Shown here one piece after another: positions 36,407-48,025 of a stretch of 64,000 bases of DNA. This DNA comes from Kalmusia sp. IMI 367209 (taxonomy: Eukaryota > Ascomycota > Dothideomycetes > Pleosporales > Didymosphaeriaceae), in the NCBI GenBank assembly GCA_027946365.1, contig JAPEUQ010000004.1, forward strand, positions 2,480,001 to 2,544,000, in the 5' to 3' direction. Numbering within the stretch: the first letter of the stretch is position 1; each line of letters opens with the position of its first letter. The position numbers and the translations under genes were made by a program. Below the pieces are notes generated by a model, which did not search any database, was not told the DNA's origin, and saw only the letters and a program-made list of their open reading frames with translations.

Positions 36407-38293
36407 ATGGGTCCCTTCCAGCTTGCGAGTGTCGTTGCGCTTGCTGCTTGTATTTCCGCGGCGCCTGCTGAAGTGCGAGCGGTGAAACCAAAGGGCTTTC
36501 TCAAGGACCTAGGCAACTCAACTTGGGTCATTGGCAATGGCATCTGGAACATGACGCAAGGCCGCCAGTATGGTACTAAGCTCATGTACAAGGGCAAAGA
36601 TCGCGTTGGACCAGCAGTGGGCCATTACGTGAGCTATAGTAATGTCACCTTGCTTCACCAAGATATTTTCCCCCTAACACTTGCTTAGATGGTGCGGCAT
36701 CCGACCTCAATTTGGACTTCTGCGGCGATTGAAGATTCTGGCAGAGATTGGATTAACATCAAATTTGCAGCGAAGGAGGGTGACTTCCACTGGGTCATCC
36801 ACGACGACTTTGCTGGTGCATACCAATACTTCGTGAATCACGCTCTTCCAACTCTCGGCGAATTCAGGACCCTATGGCGGCTAGAGAATAGTTCTTTCCC
36901 TAATGGGCATACCAATGTCAAAGATGGTGAACTTCCTCCCTTGTCAGAGTATGCGAGCGCGACCAATGTCCAGGATGAAACGTGGCAGAAGGCGGATGGA
37001 ACCTTTTTGACGAAGTATGACTGGTCTGCTTTCATACGAGAGCAGACCTTCTACGGTGTCTACGGCGACGAGGTCGGAAGCTGGTACATAAATCCTGGAA
37101 AGGACTATTACAACGGCGACCATCTCAAGCAAGAGCTCATGGTATGTACTTCTGAAGGGCGCTGGGCTTTATCGAGACTGAGACATCATCAAGATTCATC
37201 GTGAATCGAAGACTGGCGATGCTGTCCAGTTGAACATGATACATGGTACTCATTACCTTGCAAGATCCAGCGACAACTTCACTGACGGTAAGATGTGGGG
37301 GCCATGGCTATGGTGAGTTCCTTTGTTATAATACAAGACCTAGACCTAGCTAATCGCATAATTACTTCTAGGTATCTTAATGACGGTTCCAAAGATGATG
37401 CCGCAAAGCGATGGAAACAGGAAGATAAGGCATGGCCTTACGAATGGATTAAAGATGCAGCATATCAGTCTCGTGGCTCTGTGTCTGGAAAATTGGTTCT
37501 AAGCGATGGAAGGCCCGCATCTGGCGCTGCCGTTTTCTTAGGTGACAGCAACTCTGCTCTTAGCACGGCTGACCAGGGTAAAGACTACTACTACACCACA
37601 TACGCAGACAAACAGGGAAGCTTCACTATTAAGGATGTGCGCACTGGCACTTATGGCTTGTACACGTGGGGAAATGGGGGAAGCATTGCAGACGTAACGA
37701 CTTCGTTCATTAAGAACGATGTGGTTGTGTCCAGGCGGAAGACAACGGGTCTGGGATCTCTGCAGTGGACTGTCACAGAAAAGAGCAAGCGCATCTTCCA
37801 AATCGGCGATCTAGATCGCAAATCAGTAGGGTTCAGTCTCAGCGGTCCCACGCCTTTCGAACACGGCCGTATCTCCGAGACCCCTGCAAATCTCACTTAT
37901 ACGGTCGGCAAGTCACATACGAGCGACTGGTACTTTGGTCAGTCGAAATTGGGTACTTGGACCGTTAATTTCGATCTGAAGAGCATCTTGGCGTCAGCGA
38001 CAGGTGCAAAGTTGACTGCTTCGCTCGCAGGGTTCAGTAGTGGCACGAAAGCCAACATACTTGTCAATGATGAGAAGATTGGAAACATTTCGACCAATGC
38101 TGTTCTACTAGTGAGCAGCCAGGACACCTATCGCGGCGCAACGCAGGCTGGAGAGTGGAGAAATCTCCAGTTTGATGTAAAGAAAGAGTTGCTAAAGGAA
38201 GGACTGAATACGTTAGATTTTGCGGTAATCGAGAGCACGCAGTGGAGAGGCTGGTTGTGGGACAGTGTTGTCCTGGAGTGGATATATTCATAG
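36407..38293 (+). CDS. Secreted rhamnogalacturonan lyase (polysaccharide lyase family 4)
   Basis: Four exons: 36407-36628, 36689-37141, 37194-37312, 37372-38293; 571 aa. A signal peptide (MGPFQLASVVALAACISAAPA) is followed by PL4 motifs STWVIGNGIWNMTQGRQYG, VGHY, EGDFHWVIHDD, TLGEFRTLWRL, ELMIHRESKTGD, QLNMIHGTHY and KMWGPWLWYLNDG. Then come a fibronectin-III-like middle and a carbohydrate-binding-type C terminus ending in W.WDSVVLEW. It cleaves the rhamnose-galacturonate backbone of pectin by beta-elimination outside the cell. Oddity: the family-typical donor (GTAATG at 36639) restores VSYNGAASDLN but then frameshifts to a stop. Only the earlier donor GTGAGC at 36629 keeps one frame, replacing those residues with MVRHPTSI. 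Either one base was inserted near 36713 and splicing shifted, or the locus is broken or mis-sequenced. Confidence 0.82.
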
Positions 38294-40284
38294 ATCGTTC
38301 GTGTAATTTGACAATTTGCCCCGGAAAGATGTTCCCTTTAGTGTCATATCCAAGCCTTGAATGTTGTGCATGACAGAGCGCGTTCAAGTCACACGCCGGT
38401 TGACTCATCGAAGCAAAAGCCAACCTCTGCGTGCCACTACCCAAACACATACTCAGTTCATTCATAAAAGCTTCTGTCTGAGTAAAACATGCATTACAAA
38501 ATTTAACCATTACACCCTTAAAGTGATAAATACTGCTTATCAAGACGACCCCCCCTCAAATCACGTCCTTCAGTAGCGTAGCATGACAATCAAATCTTCT
38601 TTGGGGTTGCTGTAGAAAATCTTACTCAAGTCAGCGATTGATCCTGCCAAGAAAGCATTAATGACGGCCAGTGTTACTTAATGAGCTTCTACATAGGCTA
38701 AAGATCCAACCAAGAGTAGCCTTCAGGCTAAGTGGTCGCGTTCTACACTCTGGAAGCCCTTCCTTTCGACTTACCTAGAGAACACCATAGGGCCTATACC
38801 TACTGAAGAGATGAATCTTCAAGCTCAAGTCACCCTAAGGCCTTGTCGATATCCGAACGGACCTCTAGCTCGAGTGAAGAGAAGCTACGAAGGCGCCATA
38901 AGTCTAGTGCGTAGCACGTCTATTATTCCCATTTTCTAGACGTTCACTGATGTTCTAAGATATCTCAAAAGACGAGAAACAAGAGGCATATAGACCCCAT
39001 CCCTTAGACCTTCACACTGATCGATTGTCTAGCTTAGTCGAAGATACATCTCTCTTTCCGCGTTGTGATCCGTGGCTTGGCACACAAATTCCTCATAACT
39101 GACGAAAAAAAGAACGTCGAAGGCTCCTTTTTAGTATTACTAAACGCGTTTCACGCTGCTACGGGCGAGTTTGTGTTGGCGGAAGGGGTTCCGCAGCATG
39201 TGACAGGAAGGAACATTGGTTGTGTTTACCCTTAGTAATTAGCTTAGCACTATTATAGCAGCTTCTCTCGAAGCATTGAACAATCAATCCTTTTACCCAC
39301 TTCAACAGTTTGAGCATATTTCAACTAGCCGCTCGTATACTGCTAATACCACATCTTCCAAGGCAGCTAGGAAATGACAACGTGACTAACTTAATGGATA
39401 AGCACTTTTTTTTTTGGAGGGGGTGGGGAGGTTGAACGACTTTCGATTGGAGCATGCACCAAACCTCGCTTGATGACCTAATCAGCTTGGCGGGAGCGTA
39501 TCATCTTCACTGTCACCACCTTTTAAGACGCCTTTCAAGTTGAAAAGCAGGAGGGAACCGCTGCTATCTTTTTTTGGCTTACCATCCTTTGAAAATACGT
39601 GAATCATTCGATGCTTAGTAATACATATCTATATAAGCTCATCATACATTAAGAAGAACGAATACATCGACTTATGTCTTATTGCACTTTAAGGAGGACT
39701 TGAAGATCGACATTGCATTGTTGGAGAGCACGATGACTATGAATAAGTCAAGCGACACCAGGCTGATTGCTTGTAAGAAAGCTGGGTATGAACGGTCTGC
39801 TACCATATTTTTCTCCACGTGTTGGGGTTATGATTGATGTCCAGTGGAGTGAATTGAGTGAGTGGTGGTCGGCAATGATGTGTGCTTGCGCATTGGCCGG
39901 ACTGGGAGATAGCGATTATGGACTTGCCGGCTTGGCCGTTCTGCTGGAGATGATGCTGCTGGTAGGATTGAAAGCTGTCACGCTGCCCTTGTCGCAGTCA
40001 TCTAGGGATACTCACATGGATAGACTAGTACATCAAAGATGTGCTATCATATACTTGCCTAAATACACCTCGTACCGCACCTCAAATAATAAGGTGTTGA
40101 GTCACAAGAATGTTGTAACGAACATATGACGAACTTATAAGCCGATTGGTATAGCATTTCAACGTCAAGCTTAGATTTAAACATTATACGAATACATATA
40201 CCCTCGGAACCCGCTAACACTCCACACGTTGACCTCGATTCATCGAATCGTAATCGCATCTTGTCTCATACGCCCATTATCACC
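38294..40284. other. Intergenic, gene-poor; contains a transposon stub
   Basis: About 2 kb with no supported gene. It holds the 1.2-kb-family stub at 39416-39629. The open frame at 39767-40129 (120 codons) has no domain and atypical composition, so I leave it out. Confidence 0.55.
39416..39629 (-). mobile_element. Little-mutated stub of the 1.2-kb element family, with a T10/A10 edge
   Basis: About 210 bp align with the right end of copies A, B and D (GTTGAACGACTTT...GCAGGAGGGAACC...CTTACCATCCTTTGAA) but with normal GC, so it escaped most RIP. On the minus strand an ORF starts at 39607 (MIHVFSKDGKPKKDSSGS). The truncated inner edge carries ten T (39406-39415), i.e. A10 on the sense strand. 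Flanks TGGATAAGCAC and TATATAAGCTC match at 8 of 11 positions, a possible decayed 11-bp duplication. At ~210 bp it is shorter than the length RIP usually needs. Confidence 0.75.
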
Positions 40285-41082
40285 TTAGAGGACGAAAGCA
40301 GCCAGACCCAGCATACCGGCAATACTAGCGGGTACTTTGACAGCGGAAGCCGCGCCGGTGAAGTATGTCGGAGGAGCCGACTGTACACCAGTGCCGGATG
40401 GAACGGGGGGAACGCCGGTGCTCAAGGGGACAGTAGGGTAAGGAGGAACGACGGAGCTTGAAGTCTGAGTAACAGTGACGGTGACAACAGCACAGGTGTC
40501 TTCCGAGCCGGATGTAGGCACAGGGTATCCACTGCTGATGACAACGTCTGTGAAAGAGGGTGTCGGCACTATTCAAGTCTGTTAGCTGACTACTGCCAGA
40601 CGCGTAACGCCCAAACGGAGTTGAAACATACCGGAGGTCTGAATTGTGGGACCAACGCTGCTGCTCTCGGCTTTCGTCTCGGAGGGAGCAGCAGAGGTGG
40701 GTGCCGCAGAGGTAGGTGCAGCGGAACTGGAAGCACCTGGCGTTGGGATATCGATGGGAAAACCAGCGCTAGCACAAATGCCTTCAAGAGTAGTGATGAC
40801 CTTTTGCTGATCGGCAGTGCTGGGGCATGCTTGTTGCACACAGGGAGTAACCTGACAGATTATACTATGAGTTTATGTTGGCTAGAGGTTCGAATATTGG
40901 AAGCATCTCACCACAGGTGTCAATTGGTCAGCCTTTGTGCACGCGCATTCGAAATCAGTGACACCACAGCCAAGGCCAGTGACGCCGTTGACAACACATG
41001 TCAGGGAGCAGGACGGAAGGTCACTGATGGACTGGGAAGTGGTGAGAGCTGCGAGGGCAGCGATAGCGAATGTGTACTTCAT
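40285..41082 (-). CDS. CFEM-domain cell-surface protein, probably GPI-anchored
   Basis: Three exons: 40912-41082, 40632-40851, 40285-40568; introns of 60 and 63 bp; 224 aa. A signal peptide (MKYTFAIAALAALTTSQ) is followed by a CFEM domain with the expected eight cysteines: CSLTC, GLGC, FECAC, TPC, QAC, GIC (residues ~24-86). The middle is Ser/Thr/Pro-rich with AAPTS repeats and a VTVTVTQTSS stretch. The C terminus is hydrophobic (SIAGMLGLAAFVL), typical of a GPI signal. CFEM proteins bind haem or act at the wall; some fungal ones affect host interaction, but none of that is shown here. Splice joins are in frame at each site. Confidence 0.9.
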
Positions 41083-41915
41083 TGTGGTATAAAAGTATTG
41101 TTGGAAAGACTGAACAGGGTCGGTATTAGATAACAAAGAGCGGACACAGACGAAATTGACTGAGATGAGTGCGCGGTGGAGGTTGGAAAACAATATTGAA
41201 CACAGACATCTCTTTATATTCGTGGATCCAGATGCAGTCACGCGTTTACCCCAGACGTGCTTCATCGACAACGCCACAAAAACTAGGTTAATCGGAGATG
41301 AGGCTTAAGTCGTTAAGAGATTGGCTGTTCGATGTTGCTACCGAGCCGTGTTGGATAGTATCCAGCGGCGTGGTAGATGGTTGCCGCCAATCACAATGGT
41401 CAGAGTTCCATTCTTGACAGAACGTATTACACTACGAGCGGCGGTTCGGGCAGGAAGTCAGCTGTGCGTTGCGTTGGGGCCATATTGGAGACTGGCGCCG
41501 TAATTAAGATGCCTGCAGGATTGGCTAGCAAAGAAATGAGCTCGCCGTCACATGTAGGGCTCACGGACGTTACACGAACAGCGGTTGGTGAGCGGCATAG
41601 AAAAGGGGCTCATGCACGCCGTTGTCCCGATCCGACTAGTGTAATATGGAGAACCCCTGCCGCTTCCCCACAAACTGAAGCTTCGCCGCTGATCTAGGCT
41701 GGCTTCCCCAGGATCAGGCCATGCGCGAAATGACTGCACGCATCGGCGCGCCCAAATTTGTTTAATGTATTTCGGTTATCGCTCGCTTTCATGGAGGCGT
41801 AAGCAAATCGAATGAACACTATGAGAATTCACACGTCCGAGGTTCTATACCTATTTATCAAATTCGTCTTGCTATTATAGTAGAGTATAGAAATAAAACT
41901 CCCTACCTATGTATT
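41083..41915. other. Intergenic between CFEM start and ABC transporter stop
   Basis: Holds the CFEM promoter and the 3' region of the ABC gene. Overlapping open frames at 41321-41739 on both strands lack any domain. Nothing else seen. Confidence 0.5.
41213..41219 (-). promoter_or_regulatory. TATA box of the CFEM gene
   Basis: ATATAAAG on the minus strand, about 131 bp before the start codon at 41082. Confidence 0.45.
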
Positions 41916-44900
41916 TTACCGGTTCAATGCCTGTGCTTTACACATCTCCCAATAGACGCCTTTGGCCTGTATTAACTCCTTGTGTGTACCATCTTCCAGA
42001 ATCACACCTCCCTCGCCCATGACAATAATCCTGTCGGCACGGTGCACCGTCGCCAATCGATGCGCAATCGCGATGATCGTCAGTGACCTGCTGCCGCCTA
42101 GCTGTTCGATAGCCTTTTGAATTAAACCCTCACTCACGCTGTCTAGACTGTTGGTTGCTTCGTCTAACAACAACAGTTGCGGATTCCGGAGGAGTGCTCG
42201 CGCGATACACAGGCGCTGTTTCTGTCCACCCGAGAGACTCGAGTGCGTCCCCGCAGAGAGTTGCGTATCGAAAGATTGAGGGAGCGATGTGACAAAGTCG
42301 TGGATTTCGGCAGCCTTACATGCGGCTTCGATGGCACTCTGTGGTGTGGCGGTACCGGACGGTAGGCCGAAGGTGAGATTCTCTCGCACGGTGCCATTGA
42401 AGAGCGTGGGCTCTTGCGTTACCAGGCCGCATAGGGCGCGATAGTATGATAGAGGAATGCTGGTGATGTTTTGGTCGTTGATGAGGATGGATCCCGTGTT
42501 GACGTTGTAAAAGCGTTCGAGGAGCGAGATGATGGTCGTCTTGCCGCAGCCCGATGGGCCAACAAAAGCCACGTATTGACCTGGCTCGATTGTGAAGGAG
42601 AGGTTTCTGTAGACGGGTACGTCTCGGGTTGGGTATTGGAAACCTACGTCGCGAAATTCGAGCTTGCAACCGTAGGGTTTCTCGTTGTCGTCATCACTCT
42701 TCTTGGACGAGAGTGGTTCAGAGCCTTGACGATAAGCAAGAATGCGGTTGGCTGCTGTGGTAGCATTGGCAACATTTGGTCCAATAGCAAGGAATTGCCC
42801 GGCGGCTTGAGCTCCTTGGATCAGGGCAGCGTAGATGAGGAAAAACTGCAAAGGTTCATACTCTCTGCGCGCCAACAGCTGGCCTCCGTACCAGAAGCCG
42901 AGAGCCATCGAACAAAATTCCAGGCTATCGCTCAAGGCAAATACAAGCATAGTGAACCGAGCCTTGATAAAGGCATCGTGGGCATGGCCGTCCAACAGTG
43001 TCTCGTATCTTTTGGAAATAGCGTCCTCTAAAGTCAGAGCAGTAACGGTCCGAAAGGAAGTGATAGCCTCGGCAGCAAACTTGCTAGACTCTGCAAAGAC
43101 TTTCTCATTCATGGCCACAAATGACATCTCGTAGCGGACGCGAAAAAAAGCTGCAATCAAAATGACAGGAAGGGAGGCGAAGAAGATTACCAGACTCATT
43201 TTCCAGCCAAAGACAAAGCTGATGATAGTGCAGCCGGTGAGGTTAAAGATGGCAATGAGTGGGAAAGCGATATTTACACCCAACAACTCTTGGAGTTGTT
43301 GGGGATCGCTCCCTAGCTGCCCGGTTAAGGTGCCCACCGAATGGTCGTCCTCGTCGAACCAATAGATTGGTTTTGTAAGAACGCTGTTAAAGTAGCTTTT
43401 CCTATATGCCGTGCTGACGCGGAAAGAAATCGTGTTACTGAAGTAGCCGATAGTGGCGTAGGAGAGGGCCGCGCAGATGGCTAGTACAAAGAGCATCAGA
43501 GACCAGAAACTCCCATCTTCTGCTAGTTTGTTTATGTCGGATTCTTGGAAGACAGTGATGACGTGGGAAAAGAGCCAAGCTTGTATGGATACAGCAGCCC
43601 CTGCTCCCATCGCGCCAGTAAGGGCAAGGAAGTATAGAGGGTAGTAGCGTTGTTGTTCAAACAGTAGATTTGCGACTGATCGGAATGACACTTTTGCTTT
43701 CGCTTTGGTCAATGCACCTGAAAGACTTTTGTGCTGCAAAGAGTCTTGGTGTACATCGAAATCTTGCTTCTCAAGATTATGTTCTTCAAGGTTCACATGA
43801 GCTTCCTCCAGGTTGCCAATTTCGAGGTTTGATGCTTGAACAAGGTCAGAGTAGACACCACCATCTTTGCTCACCAATTCATCATGCGTTCCCTCCTCAA
43901 CAGCCATCCCTTCTTGAATCACAATAATGTGATCAGCACGTCGAATTGTGGATAGACGATGAGCTATGACCACCGTTGTCCGTTCTCTGGATGCACGGTC
44001 TAACGCTGCCGCAACGAGCTGCTCGCCGCGAACGTCGATCGAACTCGTCGCTTCATCAAGGATCAAGATCGTAGGCCGTTTGATGATGCTGCGCGCAATA
44101 GCCAACCGTTGTCGTTGGCCGCCCGATAGTTTGATCCCATTCTCGCCAACCAAGGTGTCGTAGCCTTTGGGCAATTTCTGAACAAACTCATCAGCGAATG
44201 CTTCTCTGCATGCTTCCTCAACCAGCTGGAGCTTCTCTGCACGTGAGGAATGCTCCCACTGGGATCCAAAAAGACCTTTTGCAACATTTTCGAAGATTGT
44301 TTCGTTGAAGAGTACTGGCTCTTGCTGTACGAGCCCGATCTGAGAACGCCACCACTTGCGATCAACCTCTTCAAGATTGCGCTCACCCACCAAGATCCGG
44401 CCGGCATTTTGTGACACGGTATTTCCTCCAGCTTTATTCTCATCGACCTCTGTTGGATTGCTTGTCTCCAAACCTGCGGTTTTCGGAGTCCCAACCTTTG
44501 TCTGAATCCCGTCCTGTGGGTTAGAAAGTGTTTTGTTAATGTCTGATAGCTCATACCACCTTTCTAATAGCGCGACGATAGTGCTTTTACCACAGCCAGA
44601 ATGACCAACGAAGGCGGTAACTCGACCGCTTTGTATCACAAAGCTTACACCTTTCAGAACTTCTACTTCGGGTCTGCTAGGATATGTGAATCGCACGTTC
44701 TCGAATTTTACATCATTATCAGCCTTGATGTTAGGCGGTCGTAGCCCGCCACTCTTTGACTTCGGGGAATCTATGATCTTGAAGCACGCCACTGAAGCGG
44801 AGGAAGCTTTGATGATGGACTGTAGGGGTGTGAAGACATTACCCAATCCTGCCAGAATAATCAAGACTGAGAATAGAACACTATAGATAAATTTGATTAG

Positions 44901-45927
44901 TCAAAGAGCGAAAATAAAAGAGGCGCAGACTGCCGTAAACTTACGTGACAAGAGCGCCGACGCCTGGAATCAAGCCCTCTGAGTAGAATTTGACCCCGGT
45001 CCAGAAAGTGAGTGCCATGTTGGCGTACGTGGCAAAGAATGCCGGCCAGAACTGCATCGACACCCAGATGGAAAGTCTGGAACCATATTCTTGGGCTTGA
45101 TTCAAAAATTTACTTTGCCATCGCAGAGCCTCCTCTTCAGCACCAAGTGATTTGATCGTCCGGATTCCTCGGAGGACCTCGCCAGCTACACCAGATGCCC
45201 CCGCATTATTCGCTAAAACTTGAATATAGTATTTCATGAGATACGGCATGGTGATTCTCAACATGACCGTCACAAAGACAACAACCGAGCTTGATACAAG
45301 CGTCAATCTCCAAGAGTAGACGAAGGCGATGACATAGGCTGTGATAACAAGAGAAAATCCCTGCACCATGGAACCTAATTTGTCTGATATAGCGAGCTGA
45401 ATCGTGTTGGCAATGTTTGTCAGGGCGTCGGTGGCCTCGCCCGCCGGCAGCTTGTCGATGACACTCACGGGGAGGTCGAAAAGGGACGAGAGATACGCCA
45501 GGCGAATAGCCGCCGAGATGCGAATGCCACTCATGCGGAAGGCATAAGTCGAGATGTATCCAAGGCAGAATTTGCCGATGAAAAGACAGAAAATGTAGAG
45601 TGCATTACGATCAACGCCGGCGTGAAACTGCTCCTCGGTAACGCTCGATCCCACCGTGAAGTAACCAGTGAAGCTGCCGACGAGTTTGCCAAATACAATA
45701 TTCATTAACGGCAGCGCCGCACCGGCCCCTACGGAGCAAATGGCGGCTACTGTCATCAGGCAGCGGTCGAACCAAGTGGCATAACCTAGAATTCGTGCAA
45801 AGCTGCCTTGACTGGGCTTCATTTGTAAGTCTTTGCCAGCTTTTGACAGTGGTTTCTCACCGGCGGCGCCCTTTCTAGTAAATCTCATGTTGTCGCTGGT
45901 GGAGCAAACAGGTGTTATCGAGGGCAC
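41916..45927 (-). CDS. Full-size ABC transporter, ABCB/MDR type
   Basis: Two exons, 44945-45927 and 41916-44880, with a 64-bp intron (GTAAGT...TTTGACTAAT...TAG); 1,315 aa. Architecture TMD-NBD-TMD-NBD. NBD1: Walker A GHSGCGKST (~420-428), signature LSGGQRQRL (~579), Walker B ILILDEATSSID (~599). NBD2: GPSGCGKTT (~1102-1110), LSGGQKQRL (~1210), LLLLDEATNSLD (~1230), H-loop AHRLATVHRAD. All catalytic motifs are intact. NBD1 has an unusual insertion of about 45 residues between WYEL and GRILVG. ABCB exporters use ATP to expel lipophilic compounds or peptides at the plasma membrane; the substrate is unknown. The upstream region has a triple GC-rich repeat (46163-46197). ATG 45927 opens the first in-frame exon with no upstream alternative. 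Confidence 0.92.
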
Positions 45928-48025
45928 GTGAAGGAAGGGCGACCGAAGATGGCTTTATTGAAACGAGGGAGAGTGCATGATAGGATTGGGTACGAAAAGA
46001 ACTCCTTGGTCATCTAGCGCTTACATATCTTGCAGGGATGCCCTGCAGGCAATATCTGCGATGACTTGGGAAGCAAGGAGTACTCCCGGCGTTGATGCAT
46101 CCGGTGCGGCCGAGATAAATAGTTCAACAGGACGAAAGTCTACTTCCCCACGTTACCACGCTCGGCCCGAACGTTGCGGCCCGAACGTTGCGGCCCGCTA
46201 TTAGCGGGTATCGCTTGTGGATGGATTAAGGTTGGCTGAGACGAAGGCCCTAAGACTCACTACAGACTGATCTGTACGCTCCGTCGCGCTGATACATGAT
46301 CATTCGGTGCACTAATTACGACAAAAGACATGATCGTTCTCTTGATGTTTCGCCACTGGATGTATCGTCCGTCATGGCTTTTCTTTGACCCAATCCTAGT
46401 TAGTTGCGGCATGTTCTCTAGACTACCCCGGTCGTTTCTCGCACGAGTCACAGCATGTGTTTAGCGTATCGCCGAATTCCGCATTTCAGTCCTTGAATTG
46501 TTGCTCGAATACGAATGCTTATAAGACATGTGTTGTGTGTGACTTATTGAATAACGAGGTGGCTTCAGCCTGCTCAGAATGGTAAGACAATTAGAAGAGG
46601 GTGATCGTCCTTAGGTTTCCACTGCACTCGAGTGCTAAGAAAGCGTGCCCCTACATAAGCGCTACGTCGTCATACCCTAAGTCTTCCAACAACAAATTTT
46701 CACCTCATCTAGTCATCTAGAACAACTCGTGCAACTCACGACTAGGCCGCCACTTTAGTGTGTGCCAGATCATCAGCCTCGAAGACGAATTCACGTGTCA
46801 GGCTGGTCGGCAAACCTTCGCAAACCAGGCCCGAGATACGCCCATCGTCATGCTTGGTGTGTATCAGGATCTGCTACAACACATTCATCTGAATATATTG
46901 CTTCGACATTGTCCGCGTTCCGTCGCATGGACGTGAGCCTAGGCAACGTAGACAGGGAGCGGAGATAAATGCGCCAGCTACTGTAACGACGATGCAAACA
47001 AAGCTGCGCATCAATATGGTATGTAGGCATGTAAATGGCATGCCTGACTCGTTAGGCCATGGCGTTCTGTTTGCGTGGTCTCCTCAAAATGCTTGAGGGT
47101 CTCAAAAGAAGACAATCTGCTTCGTAAAGCAAGTATCATTTGCATCCAGTTCTTCTTGAACTTAGCGACAGGAGAGATCTCCAGGTGCTACGACGCCATT
47201 CATTATTCTTCTATTTTTAGCCCGCAGGTCTGGTTTTCCGTTGCATCTAGACCCTAAACATTATTGCAAAGATCGTGAACAGGGCTAATTAGGGCTTCAT
47301 GAAGCTCTTCAGTGATAGTAGTTGAGCGCTTCTCATACTGAGAAATGTCAGTGCAGCGTTCTAATCGACGCGCTGCAACAACACCAGAACTCCATAGCTT
47401 GTTCAAGGAGGAATAAATGCTTTCATTTTATAATGACAATCATTGAGAGGGTATGAAATATAAGTCGTGCAAGGCGAATGAAATGAATAAGAATAAGAAA
47501 TCGAAAATGCACCTATGCGGCTGCACGGAACCAACCAAAAAACGAATGAAACGCTCGAAAGCAGATGATTGTACATCATCCGATAGCTCTAGCTCTCCAT
47601 ATATGGATGTTTAGGGTGTATTGATCGGGTATGCTATGTCATTGGACGGACTTTTGCTGTGTTGCTGATATTGCCTATGGGCTAACTGGTCGCATTAATG
47701 GCCAAGAAGATAGATTTGATAGGGGACATCTGCCAGACGTAAGACGGAATGTTCAATCGACCCTGTCAAAAAAAACAAAAAACATAAAGACTGCCGAATG
47801 TAGCATAGCACATAGCTCATACGACTCGGGAATTGAGGTCGAGCTCATCATGCGGATACTCTGCTCTGATCGCTTGTAGTAGTCGACACATACGTTATCT
47901 TGTGTTAGCTGAATGAGTATCGGCATATGGACAAAGTTGTAGTCACCATAGCAACATAGACAGTACTCCTGGAAGGAATGAAAAGAAACCAGAAACCCGC
48001 TAATTCAATTGTTGTATCCACTCAT
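45928..48025. other. Intergenic, no gene recognised
   Basis: About 2.1 kb containing the ABC transporter promoter. Short open frames (for example 46762-46968 and 47631-47879) show no domain and no splice partners. The direct repeat at 46163-46197 is the only ordered element noticed. Confidence 0.55.
46163..46197. promoter_or_regulatory. Triple CGGCCCG repeat upstream of the ABC transporter
   Basis: CGGCCCGAACGTTG occurs twice in a row, followed by a third CGGCCCG, at 14-bp spacing, ~236 bp before the transporter start. Each AACGTT core is palindromic. The regular spacing suggests binding sites for a Zn2Cys6-type regulator; inference only. Confidence 0.45.

Noticed and set aside
39767..40129. 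120-codon plus-strand open frame
   Set aside because: No domain or coding bias, no neighbours supporting it; overlaps a region of old repeats.
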